Shown here: positions 43,887 to 52,510 of the stretch, one piece after another
How the letters are laid out: the number at the start of each line of letters is the position of its first letter
How positions within the stretch are numbered: position 1 is the stretch's first letter
Source of the DNA: CAMYMQ01 sp963730305
Lineage (GTDB): Bacteria; Pseudomonadota; Alphaproteobacteria; Bin65
Length of the DNA stretch: 64,000 nt
NCBI GenBank assembly: GCA_963730305.1
Contig: CAVSRB010000004.1
Location: 186,001 to 250,000 of the forward strand
Reading direction: 5' to 3'
Program-made: the position numbers and the translations under genes
Notes under the pieces: generated by a model
The model's input: only the letters and a program-made list of their open reading frames with translations
Databases searched by the model: none
What the model was told of the DNA's origin: nothing

Positions 43887-44831
43887 TCAGGCGGGCGGGA
43901 GCACGCCGGCGGCGACGAGCTCCCGGTCCCACGGGGGCGGATTGCCGAGCGACGTCTTCACGTGGTCGATGAGGGCGCGCATGCGCGGCAAGCCGCGATT
44001 GGCGCGGGGAAACACCGCGGCGATCGTGTCGCCCTCGGGCTCGGCGCCGAGATCGATCGTTATCAGCCGGCCGGCGATCAGATCCTTGGCCACGATGAAG
44101 GTCGGCAGCAGCGTGACGCCGAGCCCTTCGATGGCTGCTTCGCGCATCATCGTGCCGTTGTCGGTTTCAAAGCGGCCCGAGATGCGGGCCGAGCGCCGCC
44201 CGCGCGCGGTCTTGAACGTCCAGTCCTGGGCGACGCGGCGGTTGCGGTAGACCACGCACTCGTGCCTGCCCAGATCGGCAAAGGAGGTCGGCACGCCGTG
44301 GCGGTCGGCATAGGACGGGCTGCAGACGACGACGCGGCGTCCGGTGGTCAGCAGGCTCGCGATCAGGTCCGAGCTCTGCAGCCGGCCGCCGCGGATCGCC
44401 AGGTCGAACCCCTCCTGAACGATGTCGATGACGCGGTCGGAAACGGCGACCTCCAGGGTGATCCGGGGATGCGCGCCCAGGAAGGCGGCGAAGATCGGCG
44501 CGAGCCATTCCAGCGCCAGCGACGCCGGCACGGCCACGCGCAGCCGCCCGGTCAGCACGCCGCCCTGATCGGCGACGGCGTCGCGGGCCGCGTCCATCGC
44601 GGCCAGCACGCCGCGCGCGTGTTCGAGGAACACCTCGCCGCTCGGCGTCAGGCTCAGGCCGCGCGTCGAGCGCGTCACCAGGCTCACGCCGAGCTCGGCC
44701 TCGAGCGCGGTCAGCCGCTCGCTGACCACCGACCGGGACACGCCCAGCTTGGCCGCGGCGGCGTTGAGGCTGCCGGCCTCGACGATCAGCACGAATGTCG
44801 TCACGTGGTCGCTTCGAAGCATCCGCGGCAT
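43887..44831 (-). CDS. LysR-family transcriptional regulator
   Basis: 314 residues. Winged helix at 1-60 (TFVLIVEAGSLNAAAAKLGVSRSVVSERL) and the LysR_substrate effector domain with GRLRVAVPASLA and LPTFIVAKDL. The proteobacterial LTTR subclass with YRNRR near residue 190 often controls adjacent detoxification genes. It lies directly upstream of the GST gene in the same direction. Starts at 44852 or 44822 are also possible. Confidence 0.9.
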   Translation of the reverse strand: MPRMLRSDHVTTFVLIVEAGSLNAAAAKLGVSRSVVSERLTALEAELGVSLVTRSTRGLSLTPSGEVFLEHARGVLAAMDAARDAVADQGGVLTGRLRVAVPASLALEWLAPIFAAFLGAHPRITLEVAVSDRVIDIVQEGFDLAIRGGRLQSSDLIASLLTTGRRVVVCSPSYADRHGVPTSFADLGRHECVVYRNRRVAQDWTFKTARGRRSARISGRFETDNGTMMREAAIEGLGVTLLPTFIVAKDLIAGRLITIDLGAEPEGDTIAAVFPRANRGLPRMRALIDHVKTSLGNPPPWDRELVAAGVLPPA

Positions 44832-44900
44832 GATACCCCAACGGCGTTGCACCGCGAGCCATGGCGACGAAGCGTTCGCTCTTTCCGGTCGGCGGCGATC

Positions 44901-45383
44901 CTATCCCGCCGGCGACCCGAGGGCGAAACGGTGGCTCGCCTGGACCAGCGACCAGACCGTCTCGAGCTCGTCGGCCGTACGCGGGCCGTAGACCATGACC
45001 ACCGTGTCCGGCACCCGTCCGGTCCCGACCAGGGCGTGCGGCTCGGCCCAACCCTTGGCGATGGCGTCGGTGCGGAGCGCTCTCGGCAGCGTGAGGTGGA
45101 GGCTGCCGTCGTCGGCCGGGTGGAGGTGGGCGAACTCGCGCCCGATCATGCAGGCGCCGTCGGGGCCGCACCCGCAACCCTCGACGAGGGAGGTCGCCCG
45201 CGCGCCGGGTACCGAGACAAGGCTCGGGCCGGTTTCCACATGGGCCAGGCCGCTCATCAGCCGCCAGAGCAATTCCTGGAGCTCGGCCGGCGCGTTCTGG
45301 TCGAGCTGGACATGCGGATTGGTCGGCGTCGTCTTCGGCTTCGGTCCCGGGCGGGTAGCCAGCGGCGATGGTCCTGCCGTCAT
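44901..45383 (-). CDS. Luciferase-domain (DUF5519-type) protein
   Basis: 160 residues. The conserved portion has GREFAHLHPADDGSLHLTLP, AIAKGWAEPHALV, VMVYGPRTADEL and a final SHRFALG, matching the small luciferase-domain/DUF5519 family (not a flavin-dependent luciferase). Function unknown. A CGCGPDGAC segment adds three cysteines. Confidence 0.78.
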   Translation of the reverse strand: MTAGPSPLATRPGPKPKTTPTNPHVQLDQNAPAELQELLWRLMSGLAHVETGPSLVSVPGARATSLVEGCGCGPDGACMIGREFAHLHPADDGSLHLTLPRALRTDAIAKGWAEPHALVGTGRVPDTVVMVYGPRTADELETVWSLVQASHRFALGSPAG

Positions 45384-45531
45384 CCTATCCTCCTGTGTGG
45401 CGACATGCCGGCCAGTGTGACCGGGCCGCCCCGCTGGCCGGTAGCCGCCAAAGCCCGGACAGTGCGTTCGGCCGCACCGACAACCGGGGCGGCCCGTACT
45501 ATGATGCGGCGAACGAAGAAGGGAGGGGCTC

Positions 45532-46170
45532 CTGCCCGTTTATTGCGAGACGTTCCTGAACCCGGACGGCAGCTTTCCGGCCGAGCCGGTCAACACCTAC
45601 ACCAGCGTTGCGCCGGTGCTGCTCGGCATCCTGGCGCTGGTCTATATCGTCCGCGGCCGGCACCACGATTCGGTCGCCTACGTGCTGGCCGTGCTCACCG
45701 TGCTGACCGGCCTGGGCAGCATCGCCTGGCACTCGATGCGGACCGAGCTGACGCTGGTCTCCGACTGGCTGCCCGGGGTCCTCTATTTCGTGATCGTCGC
45801 CTATTTCTGGGCCGCTTACGTCGGCGGGCGGTACGTCGGCATCCTGCTGCTCGCGGCGCTGTCGGCGCTCGCCTTCCTGGTGCCGTTCCATGTCATCCGC
45901 GACTACCGGGTCGCGATCTTCGCCACCCTGGTGCTGATCGCCGTCGCGCTGACCGTGGCGACCTGGCTCAAGCGGCGGGACGCCTTCCGCTGGACCGCCA
46001 TCATGATCGCCGCCGCCATCGTGGCGCTGACGTTCCGGACGCTCGACCTTGCCGTCTGCGAGACGGTCCCGATCGGCACCCACTTCCTCTGGCACATCTT
46101 CCTGGGCTTCGCCGCCTATTGCGGCGTGCGGATGATGGTGCTGCTGCGCGAGGGATCGCCGCCGGGCTGA
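45532..46170 (+). CDS. Ceramidase-like seven-helix membrane protein (non-canonical start)
   Basis: About 212 residues, seven membrane helices. Family features: YCETFL and AEPVNTYTSVAP at the N-terminus, GIAWHS-type segment (LGSIAWHSMRTELTLVSD), and a late CETVPIGTHFLWHIFLGFAAY with His/Asp residues suited to zinc binding as in the CREST/alkaline ceramidase superfamily. The conserved N-terminus lies upstream of the first GTG (45616). The proposed start is CTG 45532 after GGGAGGGG, or an ATG lost to a base error. Confidence 0.72.
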   Translation: MPVYCETFLNPDGSFPAEPVNTYTSVAPVLLGILALVYIVRGRHHDSVAYVLAVLTVLTGLGSIAWHSMRTELTLVSDWLPGVLYFVIVAYFWAAYVGGRYVGILLLAALSALAFLVPFHVIRDYRVAIFATLVLIAVALTVATWLKRRDAFRWTAIMIAAAIVALTFRTLDLAVCETVPIGTHFLWHIFLGFAAYCGVRMMVLLREGSPPG

Positions 46171-46200
46171 CCCGGCCGGCGCCTCAGCGGATCCGCGCCC

Positions 46201-47256
46201 CTACCGGATCCGCCCGTCCGCCGACAGCATGATCGCGACCGAGCGGGTCGCCGGGAACTCGGCGAAGATGATCAGCATCATCACGGTCAGCGGCACGCAC
46301 AGGAGCATGCCGGTCACCCCCCAGATCGCGCCCCACACGAACAGCGACAGGATGATGACGAAGGCGCTGAGGTTGAGCGACCGGCCCATCATGCGCGGCT
46401 CGATCAGGTTGGCGATGATCGTCTGGATGCCGCCGACCACGACCAGGATGATCAGCGCCGGCCACAGGCTGGCGAACTGGACCAGGGCGAGCAGCACCGG
46501 CAGGGCGAGCGCGACGATCGAGCCGATCGTCGGCACGTAGTAGAGCAGGAAGGTCAGGAAGCCCCAGAAGCCGGCGAAGTCGAGCCCGACCCACCACAGC
46601 AAGAGCCAGGTGATGATGCCGGTGACGATGGCGAGCACGGTCTTGATCCACAGGTAGGTCTGCATCTCGGTCATGATCCGGCGCAGCACGCCGCTGACCC
46701 GCTCGCGCTTGGCCGCATCGGGGAACAGCGCCTTCAGCTTCTTGTCGAAATGCTGCTGCTCGATCAGCAGGAAGGCGACGTAGATCACGATCACGCTGAC
46801 GTTGCCCGCGATCGAGGTGACCACGTTGGCGACGTTGCGGATCAGGCTGCCGATGTCGATCTTCTTCAACAGGGTCGAGGCGAGGTGGCCGACGTCCTCG
46901 AACGCCTTGATCCCGAACAGGTGGGAGATCTGGTCGGCGAGCCGGGTGAAGTTCGCCTGGTAGCGCGGGCCCGCGTCCACCGCCGCGCCGAGGGTGCCGC
47001 TGACCACCTCGACCGACACCGCGATGAACACGACGATCACGACCAGCGAGACGGTGAGCTGCAGCCAGCGCGGCGCCGTCCAGCCGCCGATCCGCACCCG
47101 GCCGACCATCGTCGCCAGCGCGTTGATCAGGTACCAGACGATGATCGAGACCGCGAGCGGGATCAGCAGCGACCGGCCGATGATCAGGAAATAGACCGTC
47201 AGCGCGACCACCATGAGCGCGCCGGCGACCGCGATGAATCGCACGTAGTTGGTCAT
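46201..47256 (-). CDS. AI-2E family (UPF0118) transporter
   Basis: 351 residues with about eight helices: paired N-terminal helices, a soluble helical insert (about 90-150), then five to six helices with GFLTFLLYYVPTIGS and the C-terminal NLIEPRMMGRSLNLS, hallmark of the family. Members export diverse solutes or ions; the AI-2 name should not be taken literally. Ribosome site GGGGAGGGGA. Confidence 0.92.
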   Translation of the reverse strand: MTNYVRFIAVAGALMVVALTVYFLIIGRSLLIPLAVSIIVWYLINALATMVGRVRIGGWTAPRWLQLTVSLVVIVVFIAVSVEVVSGTLGAAVDAGPRYQANFTRLADQISHLFGIKAFEDVGHLASTLLKKIDIGSLIRNVANVVTSIAGNVSVIVIYVAFLLIEQQHFDKKLKALFPDAAKRERVSGVLRRIMTEMQTYLWIKTVLAIVTGIITWLLLWWVGLDFAGFWGFLTFLLYYVPTIGSIVALALPVLLALVQFASLWPALIILVVVGGIQTIIANLIEPRMMGRSLNLSAFVIILSLFVWGAIWGVTGMLLCVPLTVMMLIIFAEFPATRSVAIMLSADGRIR

Positions 47257-47336
47257 GTCCCCTCCCCCTTCGGCCCCCGGGCCGGAGGCGCAGCTTCCGT
47301 CCGTTCGGCGCGCGATGCAACGGTCATGCGGCCGAG

Positions 47337-48254
47337 TCACCCCTGCCAGGGCCGCGGCCGCCAGTTGATGCCGAGCAGGCCGGCGACGACCAGGATCAGT
47401 CCGATCAGCAGCGGCGCGGTGAAGGCTTCGGCGAGCACGATCACCCCGAGGATCATCGCGGTCACCGGGGTCAGGGTCAGGAACAGCGAGGCGTGGGTCG
47501 CGGTCAGCCGGCCGACCGCCCACACCCACAGGCCGAACTGCAGCGCCCCGCCGCCGACGCCGAGGAAGGCGACCGCGGCCAGCCCGGCCGCGTCGAACTG
47601 CGGCAGCCCGTGCCGCGCCGCCAGGATGCCCGTGGGCAGCGCCAGCCCGATCACGCCCGCGATCATCGACAGGCAGGTGACCAGCAGCGCCGGGTGGCGG
47701 ACCAGCAGCGGCTTGGCGCCGACCGAGTAGGCCGCGGCGATCACCGCCGCGCCGAGCATCACCAGGTCGCCGATCCAGTAGTCCGGCCCGGCCGCGTTCA
47801 GCCCCTGCGGGTTGCCCGACAGCGCGATGACGACGCCGATTATCGCGGTCAGCACGGCGGCGAGCTTGACCGTGCCGAACCGCTCCATGCCCAAGACGGT
47901 GGCGATGACCAGCGCGATCAGCGGCGTGGTCGCCAGCGCCAGCGCGCCGCGCGCCGCCGTGGTGAACTGGAGCGAGAGCGTGAACAGCCACGGGAACAGG
48001 CCGAAGAAGGCGAGGCCGAGCCCGGCGATCGCCATCAGGTCGCGCAGCGGCGGCCGGTCACGGCGCCACAGCAGCACGGTCACCGGCGCCAGGCACAGCG
48101 CCGCGATCAGGTAGCGCAGGAAGGCCAGGGTCACCGGGTCGGTCTGGCCGACCACGAAACGGGTCGCGACGATCGACGCGCCGGTCAGCGAGCAGCCGAG
48201 CGCGCCCGCGACGTTGGCGAGCAGCGTGTCCCGGCCGGCCCCCGCGCCCGCCAC
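47337..48254 (-). CDS. EamA/DMT-family transporter
   Basis: 305 residues, ten helices as two EamA repeats (first ATRFVVGQTDPVTLAFLRYL, second with HASLFLTLTPVTAMILGVIVLAEAF). Probably exports a metabolite such as an amino acid. The GTG start at 48254 lies 4 bp from the end of the GST-like gene, so the two are co-transcribed. Confidence 0.9.
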   Translation of the reverse strand: MAGAGAGRDTLLANVAGALGCSLTGASIVATRFVVGQTDPVTLAFLRYLIAALCLAPVTVLLWRRDRPPLRDLMAIAGLGLAFFGLFPWLFTLSLQFTTAARGALALATTPLIALVIATVLGMERFGTVKLAAVLTAIIGVVIALSGNPQGLNAAGPDYWIGDLVMLGAAVIAAAYSVGAKPLLVRHPALLVTCLSMIAGVIGLALPTGILAARHGLPQFDAAGLAAVAFLGVGGGALQFGLWVWAVGRLTATHASLFLTLTPVTAMILGVIVLAEAFTAPLLIGLILVVAGLLGINWRPRPWQG

Positions 48255-48257
48255 CGG

Positions 48258-49178
48258 TCAGGCCGGCCGGATGAGGTAGCCCGAGCGCGGGAAGTGGACG
48301 TGGACCGTGCCGACCGCCGGGTCGTCGCGGCGGATCGCGACCTCGTCGGCGGTGACCAGCACGACCTCGCCGACCACGGCCTCGGGCACCTTGTCGGCGG
48401 AGATCACGCTGACCGTCTGGCCGACCCCCGGCGCGGCGGCGTCGGGCTCGGACGGGCGCGGCGGCTCGGGCTCGGCGCCCTTGGCGGCGGCCAGCGCCTC
48501 CTTGGCCTCCATGTCCTGCGGATCGCCGATGCCGATCGCGGCGACCCGGTCCATCCAGGCGCGCGTGGCGGTGAAGGGCTCGAGCAGCGCGGCGTTGCGC
48601 CGGCCGGTCGTGGTCGCCATCCAGATCGGGTGGTAGAGCGCGATATCGGCCAGCCCCGGCTTGTCGCCCAGCACGTAATCGCGGCCGTCGTCGAAGATGG
48701 TCTCGACCGTGGCCATCAGGCGGCCCATCTCCGCCTGCAGCCGGGGTGCGGCCTTCATCATCCGCTCGACGTCCGGCGGCTGCGCGCCGCGCATCGCCGC
48801 CCGGTCGGCGAAGAAGGCGGCCGGCAGCTTGTCGGCGATGGTCGAGAACACCGCGTTGGTGATCGGCACGAACAGGGTGTTGTCGGCCCAGGAGGTGACG
48901 ATCTCGGCCATGCCCTTGCCGCCGGCCGGGAACAGGGTCGGCTCGGGGTGGCGGCGTTCGAGCTCGTCGGCGATCAGGCGGGTGTCGCAATAGACGTCGG
49001 CGCCGATCTGCATCACCGGGGTCCGGCGGTAGCCGCCGGTCAGCGGCATCAGCTCGGGCTTGGGCATGACCATCGGGATCTCGACCGACCGCCAGGCCAG
49101 CCCCTTGAAGCCGAGCAGGAGCCGGGCCTTGTGGGCGAAGGGCGAGCCCTCGTAGTGATGCAGGATGATGTCCGACAT
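48258..49178 (-). CDS. Glutathione S-transferase family protein with C-terminal extension
   Basis: 306 residues. N-domain HHYEGSPFAHKARLLLGFKGL, GYRRTPVMQIGADVYCDTRLIADEL, C-domain with DKPGLADIALYHP. After about residue 230 comes an acidic/Pro linker and an extra ~70-residue beta-type segment (VVGEVVLVTADEVAIRRDD) not found in short GSTs; similar extended GSTs are frequent in alphaproteobacteria. Confidence 0.87.
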   Translation of the reverse strand: MSDIILHHYEGSPFAHKARLLLGFKGLAWRSVEIPMVMPKPELMPLTGGYRRTPVMQIGADVYCDTRLIADELERRHPEPTLFPAGGKGMAEIVTSWADNTLFVPITNAVFSTIADKLPAAFFADRAAMRGAQPPDVERMMKAAPRLQAEMGRLMATVETIFDDGRDYVLGDKPGLADIALYHPIWMATTTGRRNAALLEPFTATRAWMDRVAAIGIGDPQDMEAKEALAAAKGAEPEPPRPSEPDAAAPGVGQTVSVISADKVPEAVVGEVVLVTADEVAIRRDDPAVGTVHVHFPRSGYLIRPA

Positions 49179-49431
49179 GGGTAGCGACCTCGACGATGCG
49201 GGGGACGGCCCGACGATCGCCGGGCCCGGGAAGGATCGCCGGACCTTAGTGCCTTTTCCCGTGCCAGGTAAATCCGTTCGCGATCGCCCCTGACACGGCG
49301 CGCTTCGGCCCTTCGACTAACTCAGGAGGCCCCGGGAGAGGGGCGCGGCGCAGCGAAGCCCCATGGCGAAGCGCGCGGCCGGGTGCTGCCGGCTAGCCGC
49401 TAAATCGCCGAACACCGCCCGTCCTCCCTGG

Positions 49432-49452
49432 ACCCCGGCTCGAGGCCGGGGT
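49432..49452. repeat. Dispersed short palindrome
   Basis: ACCCCGGC-tcgag-GCCGGGGT, perfect 8-bp arms. It lies in the 393-bp gene-free stretch 49179-49571, otherwise without visible features except the terminator and the end of the inverted duplication. Confidence 0.7.
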
Positions 49453-49497
49453 GGCCCCAGGGGCTTGCGTCGTCTCACGGCCCCCCGCAACGGCAAC

Positions 49498-49521
49498 GGC
49501 CGGCCCTTTTGGGGGCCGGCC
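49498..49521 (-). terminator. Hairpin terminator of the micro-protein gene, copy 2
   Basis: GGCCGGCCC (49498-49506) and GGGCCGGCC (49513-49521) form the same hairpin as at 34049-34072, downstream of the minus-strand micro-protein gene. Confidence 0.6.
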
Positions 49522-49571
49522 GCACCGGGAGAGGCGGGAGGTGGGGAGGGAAGGGCCAGGCCGGGCAGGGC

Positions 49572-49817
49572 CTAGTAGTAGTAGTAGCGGATGTAGCAGC
49601 GGCGATAGACGCGGTAGCCGTAGCGGAAGTAGTAGCAGCGGTAGCGGTAGAAGTAGCTGGCCTGCTGGGTCGCCGGGACCTTGGGCGCCTGGAAGGTGAT
49701 GCCGGCGGTGGTGGCCGGGGCGGCGGGCGCGGTGGCGGCCGAGGCGCTGGTGGCGGCGCCGGCGGCGATACCGGTGGCGAGGACGGCGGCGGCGAGCGAG
49801 AGCGTGATCTTGTTCAT
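49572..49817 (-). CDS. Exported Tyr/Arg-rich micro-protein (copy 2)
   Basis: 81 residues, identical to copy 1 (33753-33998) except Ser for Gly at residue 24. The signal peptide, Ala/Pro/Thr linker, Tyr/Arg/Cys tail ending in four tyrosines, ribosome site and upstream Crp-like palindrome are all preserved. Preservation of coding and control parts while the flanks diverge suggests selection or gene conversion. Confidence 0.75.
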   Translation of the reverse strand: MNKITLSLAAAVLATGIAAGAATSASAATAPAAPATTAGITFQAPKVPATQQASYFYRYRCYYFRYGYRVYRRCYIRYYYY

Positions 49818-49914
49818 CGGTTGGTTCCTTTTCCTGATCCTGTTCGGGTCCGGTTGCGGACCCCGTGTTTGTTTGCTGACGATGCGATCATGCCCGCATC
49901 ACCGCGCACAAAGC

Positions 49915-49930
49915 GGTGACGCGCGTCACA
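49915..49930. promoter_or_regulatory. Crp/Fnr-family-like operator, copy 2
   Basis: Reverse complement of the 33641-33656 site: on the minus strand TGTGACGCGCGTCACC, again about 100 bp upstream of the micro-protein start. The bases next to it differ between copies (gcgttctcgcggc against gctttgtgcgcgg), yet the 16-bp site is unchanged. Confidence 0.5.
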
Positions 49931-50245
49931 GGGGCGGAACTTTTTTGAATATTTTTTCGGGGGCGGATCGGCGGCGGGTTCGGCCGCTGGCATGGACCCC
50001 GGCCGGAGGCCGGGTGGTGTGTCTCATGTCATCCTCGGCCCGACCATGCGCACCACCCCGGCCGCAGCGCCGGGGACCATGCAGACGCCGGGCTCTTCAT
50101 CTCACGTTGCTTGCTTGGCAGAAGAAGCGGGCCGCGACCGCCTTCTTCCGCCGAGCATCAGCCCTTGGATGGCGGGCGCGGCCTGGACGACCGCGCCGGC
50201 TGTCGGACGGTGCCCGGCTGGGATGCCACGGCGTGCTCTGTTTCG

Positions 50246-50332
50246 CTACTCCGTCCCGAACAGCCGGTCGCCGCGTCGCCGAGGCCGGGGACGATGAAGC
50301 CCTCGTCGTTGAGGTGCTGGTCGATGGCGGCG
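50246..50332 (-). pseudogene. upp 3'-end fragment
   Basis: The minus strand encodes the last ~29 codons of uracil phosphoribosyltransferase (AIDQHLNDEGFIVPGLGDA..), one base short before the stop, with no upstream part of the gene. It is the trace left by the inverted duplication. Confidence 0.85.
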
Positions 50333-50371
50333 GGGGCCGGCGGCGGTGATCGAGGGCCGCGTCAGGCATCG

Positions 50372-50392
50372 ACCCCGGCGCGAGGCCGGGGT
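50372..50392. repeat. Dispersed short palindrome
   Basis: ACCCCGGC-gcgag-GCCGGGGT, the same family as 49432-49452; another related copy follows in ggccggggtgctgcgg. Confidence 0.6.
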
Positions 50393-50471
50393 GGTGCGCT
50401 CATTCGCGGCGGCCGGGGTGCTGCGGCGCGGCGCGTCGGTTCGGGACAGCGCCCGGCCGCGTCCCGATTCG

Positions 50472-50930
50472 TCAGGCGGCGGCGCGGCCTTGCGTGTGGG
50501 CGGTGACCCAGCGCTCGATCGCGCCGGCGTCCATGGCGCCGGACTGGCGGGCGAGCTCGCGGCCGTGGTGGAACAGGATCATGGTCGGGATGCCGCGGAT
50601 GCCGAGCCGGGCGGAGATCGCGGGGGCCTGCTCGGTGTCGAGCTTGGCGAAGCGGACACGCGGTTCGAGGCGCGCCGCGGCCTGCTCGAACATCGGCGCC
50701 ATCGCCCGGCACGGGCCGCACCAGGCCGCCCAGAAGTCGACCACGATCGGCACGTCCTCGGCCTGGATGCGACGGTCGAAGCCCTGTTCGGTCAGCGCGA
50801 CGGGATGGCCGTCGAACAGCGGCTTGCCGCAGCGGCCGCACTTGCCGCGGGCGCCGGCGGCGAGCTTGTCGGCGGGCGCGCGATTGGCGGTCTCGCAATG
50901 GGGGCAGAGGATCTTCAGCGTCTCGGGCAT
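50472..50930 (-). CDS. trxC: Thioredoxin TrxC (thioredoxin-2 type)
   Basis: 152 residues, cytosolic disulfide reductase. An N-terminal zinc finger with C9/C12 and C31/C34 is followed by a thioredoxin fold with the active site WCGPC (C71, C74) and the cis-proline in RGIPTMILF. The zinc-bearing form is often oxidative-stress-inducible. It is divergent from the SRAP gene. Confidence 0.94.
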   Translation of the reverse strand: MPETLKILCPHCETANRAPADKLAAGARGKCGRCGKPLFDGHPVALTEQGFDRRIQAEDVPIVVDFWAAWCGPCRAMAPMFEQAAARLEPRVRFAKLDTEQAPAISARLGIRGIPTMILFHHGRELARQSGAMDAGAIERWVTAHTQGRAAA

Positions 50931-51175
50931 GGTCTCGGTCCACTCGTCGGTGCGACATCCGGGCGGCCCCGCCGCGGGCAGCGACCGTCCTGCCGGACAG
51001 ATGGGGACGGCCGCGCCCCGGCGCCAGTGTGACCACTGGTCGCGCGGGCGGCGGCCGCCGGCTGCGGACGCCGGTCGCGCTGTCGGTAGCGGGCGTCGGT
51101 GGCGGGCATCGGACATGAGCGCCCGGCGCGGGCTCGCCCTTGCCGGGCCGGAGCGGTTGTGGCAAGCGGTCGGCC

Positions 51176-51893
51176 ATGTGCGGACGCTTCACCCAGGCGG
51201 TGAGCTGGGAAGAGCTGGCCCGGCTGTACCGGATCGTCGACGACGCGCCGCCGGCGGGCCTGTCCGCGGCGGGCCCGATTGCGGCCGGTGACATCTATCC
51301 CGGCACCGACGTGGCGCTGGTGCGGACCGGCGCGGCCGGCCGCGAGGTCGCCCGCCTGCATTGGGGCTTCCGGCCGGCCTGGAAGAAGGACCGGACCGCG
51401 CCGATCAACGCCCGCGCCGAGACCCTGTTCGAAAGCGGCATGTGGCGCGAGGCGGCGCGCAAGCGGCGCTGCGTGGTGCCGGCCGACGGCTTCTACGAGC
51501 CGGTCGGGCCCAAACGGCCGAAGCGGCCGCAGGTCTATTTCACCCTGCCCGAACGTCGCCCGACCCGACGCCACCCTGCCCGCCCGGAAGGCGATGTCGA
51601 TCGCGGCGCTGTGGACCCCGTGGCCCGGCGACGACCGCGACCCGGCGCGCGACACCTTCGCCCTGGTCACGACCGCGGCCAACGCCACCGTCGCGCCCTA
51701 TCACCCGCGCATGCCCGCGCTGCTGACCGGCGACGCGGTCGACGCCTGGCTCGATCCGGGCCTGGCGGACCGGGAGCTGCTGGCGTCGCTGCTGGCGCCG
51801 TGGCAAGGCGCGGCGCTGTCGGCGCGGGAGATCGGCGCCGCCTCGACCCCGCCGCCCGACCCGCCGCCGCGCGAGCCCGACCTGTTTTCGTGA
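51176..51893 (+). CDS. SOS response-associated peptidase (SRAP/YedK family, one frame break)
   Basis: HMCES/YedK family protein that crosslinks to abasic sites in single-stranded DNA. It begins MCGRFT with the catalytic Cys2. Also visible are WGFRPAWKKD, PINARAET, RCVVPADGFYEP (with the catalytic Glu) and, after the break, ALWTPWPGDD and YHPRMPALL containing the active-site His. One inserted base near 51555-51560 shifts the frame. The corrected length is 238 residues. Confidence 0.92.
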
Positions 51894-52510
51894 TCCGCCC
51901 TGGACGATCTGCCGCCCCATGAGACGAACGCCGTGCCGCGGCACGGGCCCCACCGGACTGGCCGTTACCTTGACAAGATGCTGATATCGCCGGAACTTTG
52001 CCGGCCGCCGGTTCGCCGGCCGACAAGGCTGCGAACGAGGCGGCGGCGATGGCCGGGGGATGCCGCGGGTCCGAGAAAGCGCTGCGATGGCCATGCCACG
52101 CTTTACCGGTCCGAGGCCTCCCCCGGCGTCTCCCCGCAAGAGAGGCATGACGACTTAACGCCGCCCGGCCCGTCGTTGTCAAACGAGGAAAACCGTGGCT
52201 TTGCACCGATTATTGGGTAAATAATGGGCATATTTCCGCTATTATGGAATGTGATGATTTTTCCCGCTATTTTATCAAAAGATATTGATTCAAAAAGATT
52301 TTCCCGGCGCGCCATGGGACCGGCCGAGGGGAGCCGTTTGGCGGTGCGGCCGGGCCATCGAGCCGAATCTGCCGCCGTCACGCGCCCCGTTGCGCACGGG
52401 ATGGGCAAAATTCGCGGCCGTCGACGGGCGAATTATTTCGATATCGTTGCACGCCGGCAACAGGTCGGTGGATCGGGACGGCGGCCGTGCGCCGTCTGGC
52501 CGGGGCGGGC
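51894..52510. other. Non-coding region with an AT-rich core
   Basis: About 617 bp. 52195-52305 is AT-rich (ttattgggtaaataatgggcat, gctattttatcaaaagatatt) against GC-rich flanks and probably holds the promoter of the riboflavin kinase gene. No FMN riboswitch core was recognised. A possible short frame from 52224 looks spurious. Confidence 0.4.

Larger units (their letters stand above)
49480..50332. repeat. Large inverted duplication, copy 2
   Basis: Reverse-complement partner of 33176-34090, about 15.5 kb away. The best block is 49480-50206, with a further match 50246-50332 to the upp 3' end. Left of it at about 49478, and beyond 50332, similarity stops. Retaining only the tail of upp identifies this as the derived copy. 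Differences are scattered single bases, so it is not an assembly echo. Confidence 0.85.

Noticed and set aside
46201..47256. Autoinducer-2 exporter and quorum-sensing role
   Set aside because: The family name is historical; no luxS or other AI-2 genes are nearby.
52224..52510. Short gene from 52224 ahead of the riboflavin kinase
   Set aside because: Composition changes abruptly along the frame, there is no ribosome site, and no family is recognised.
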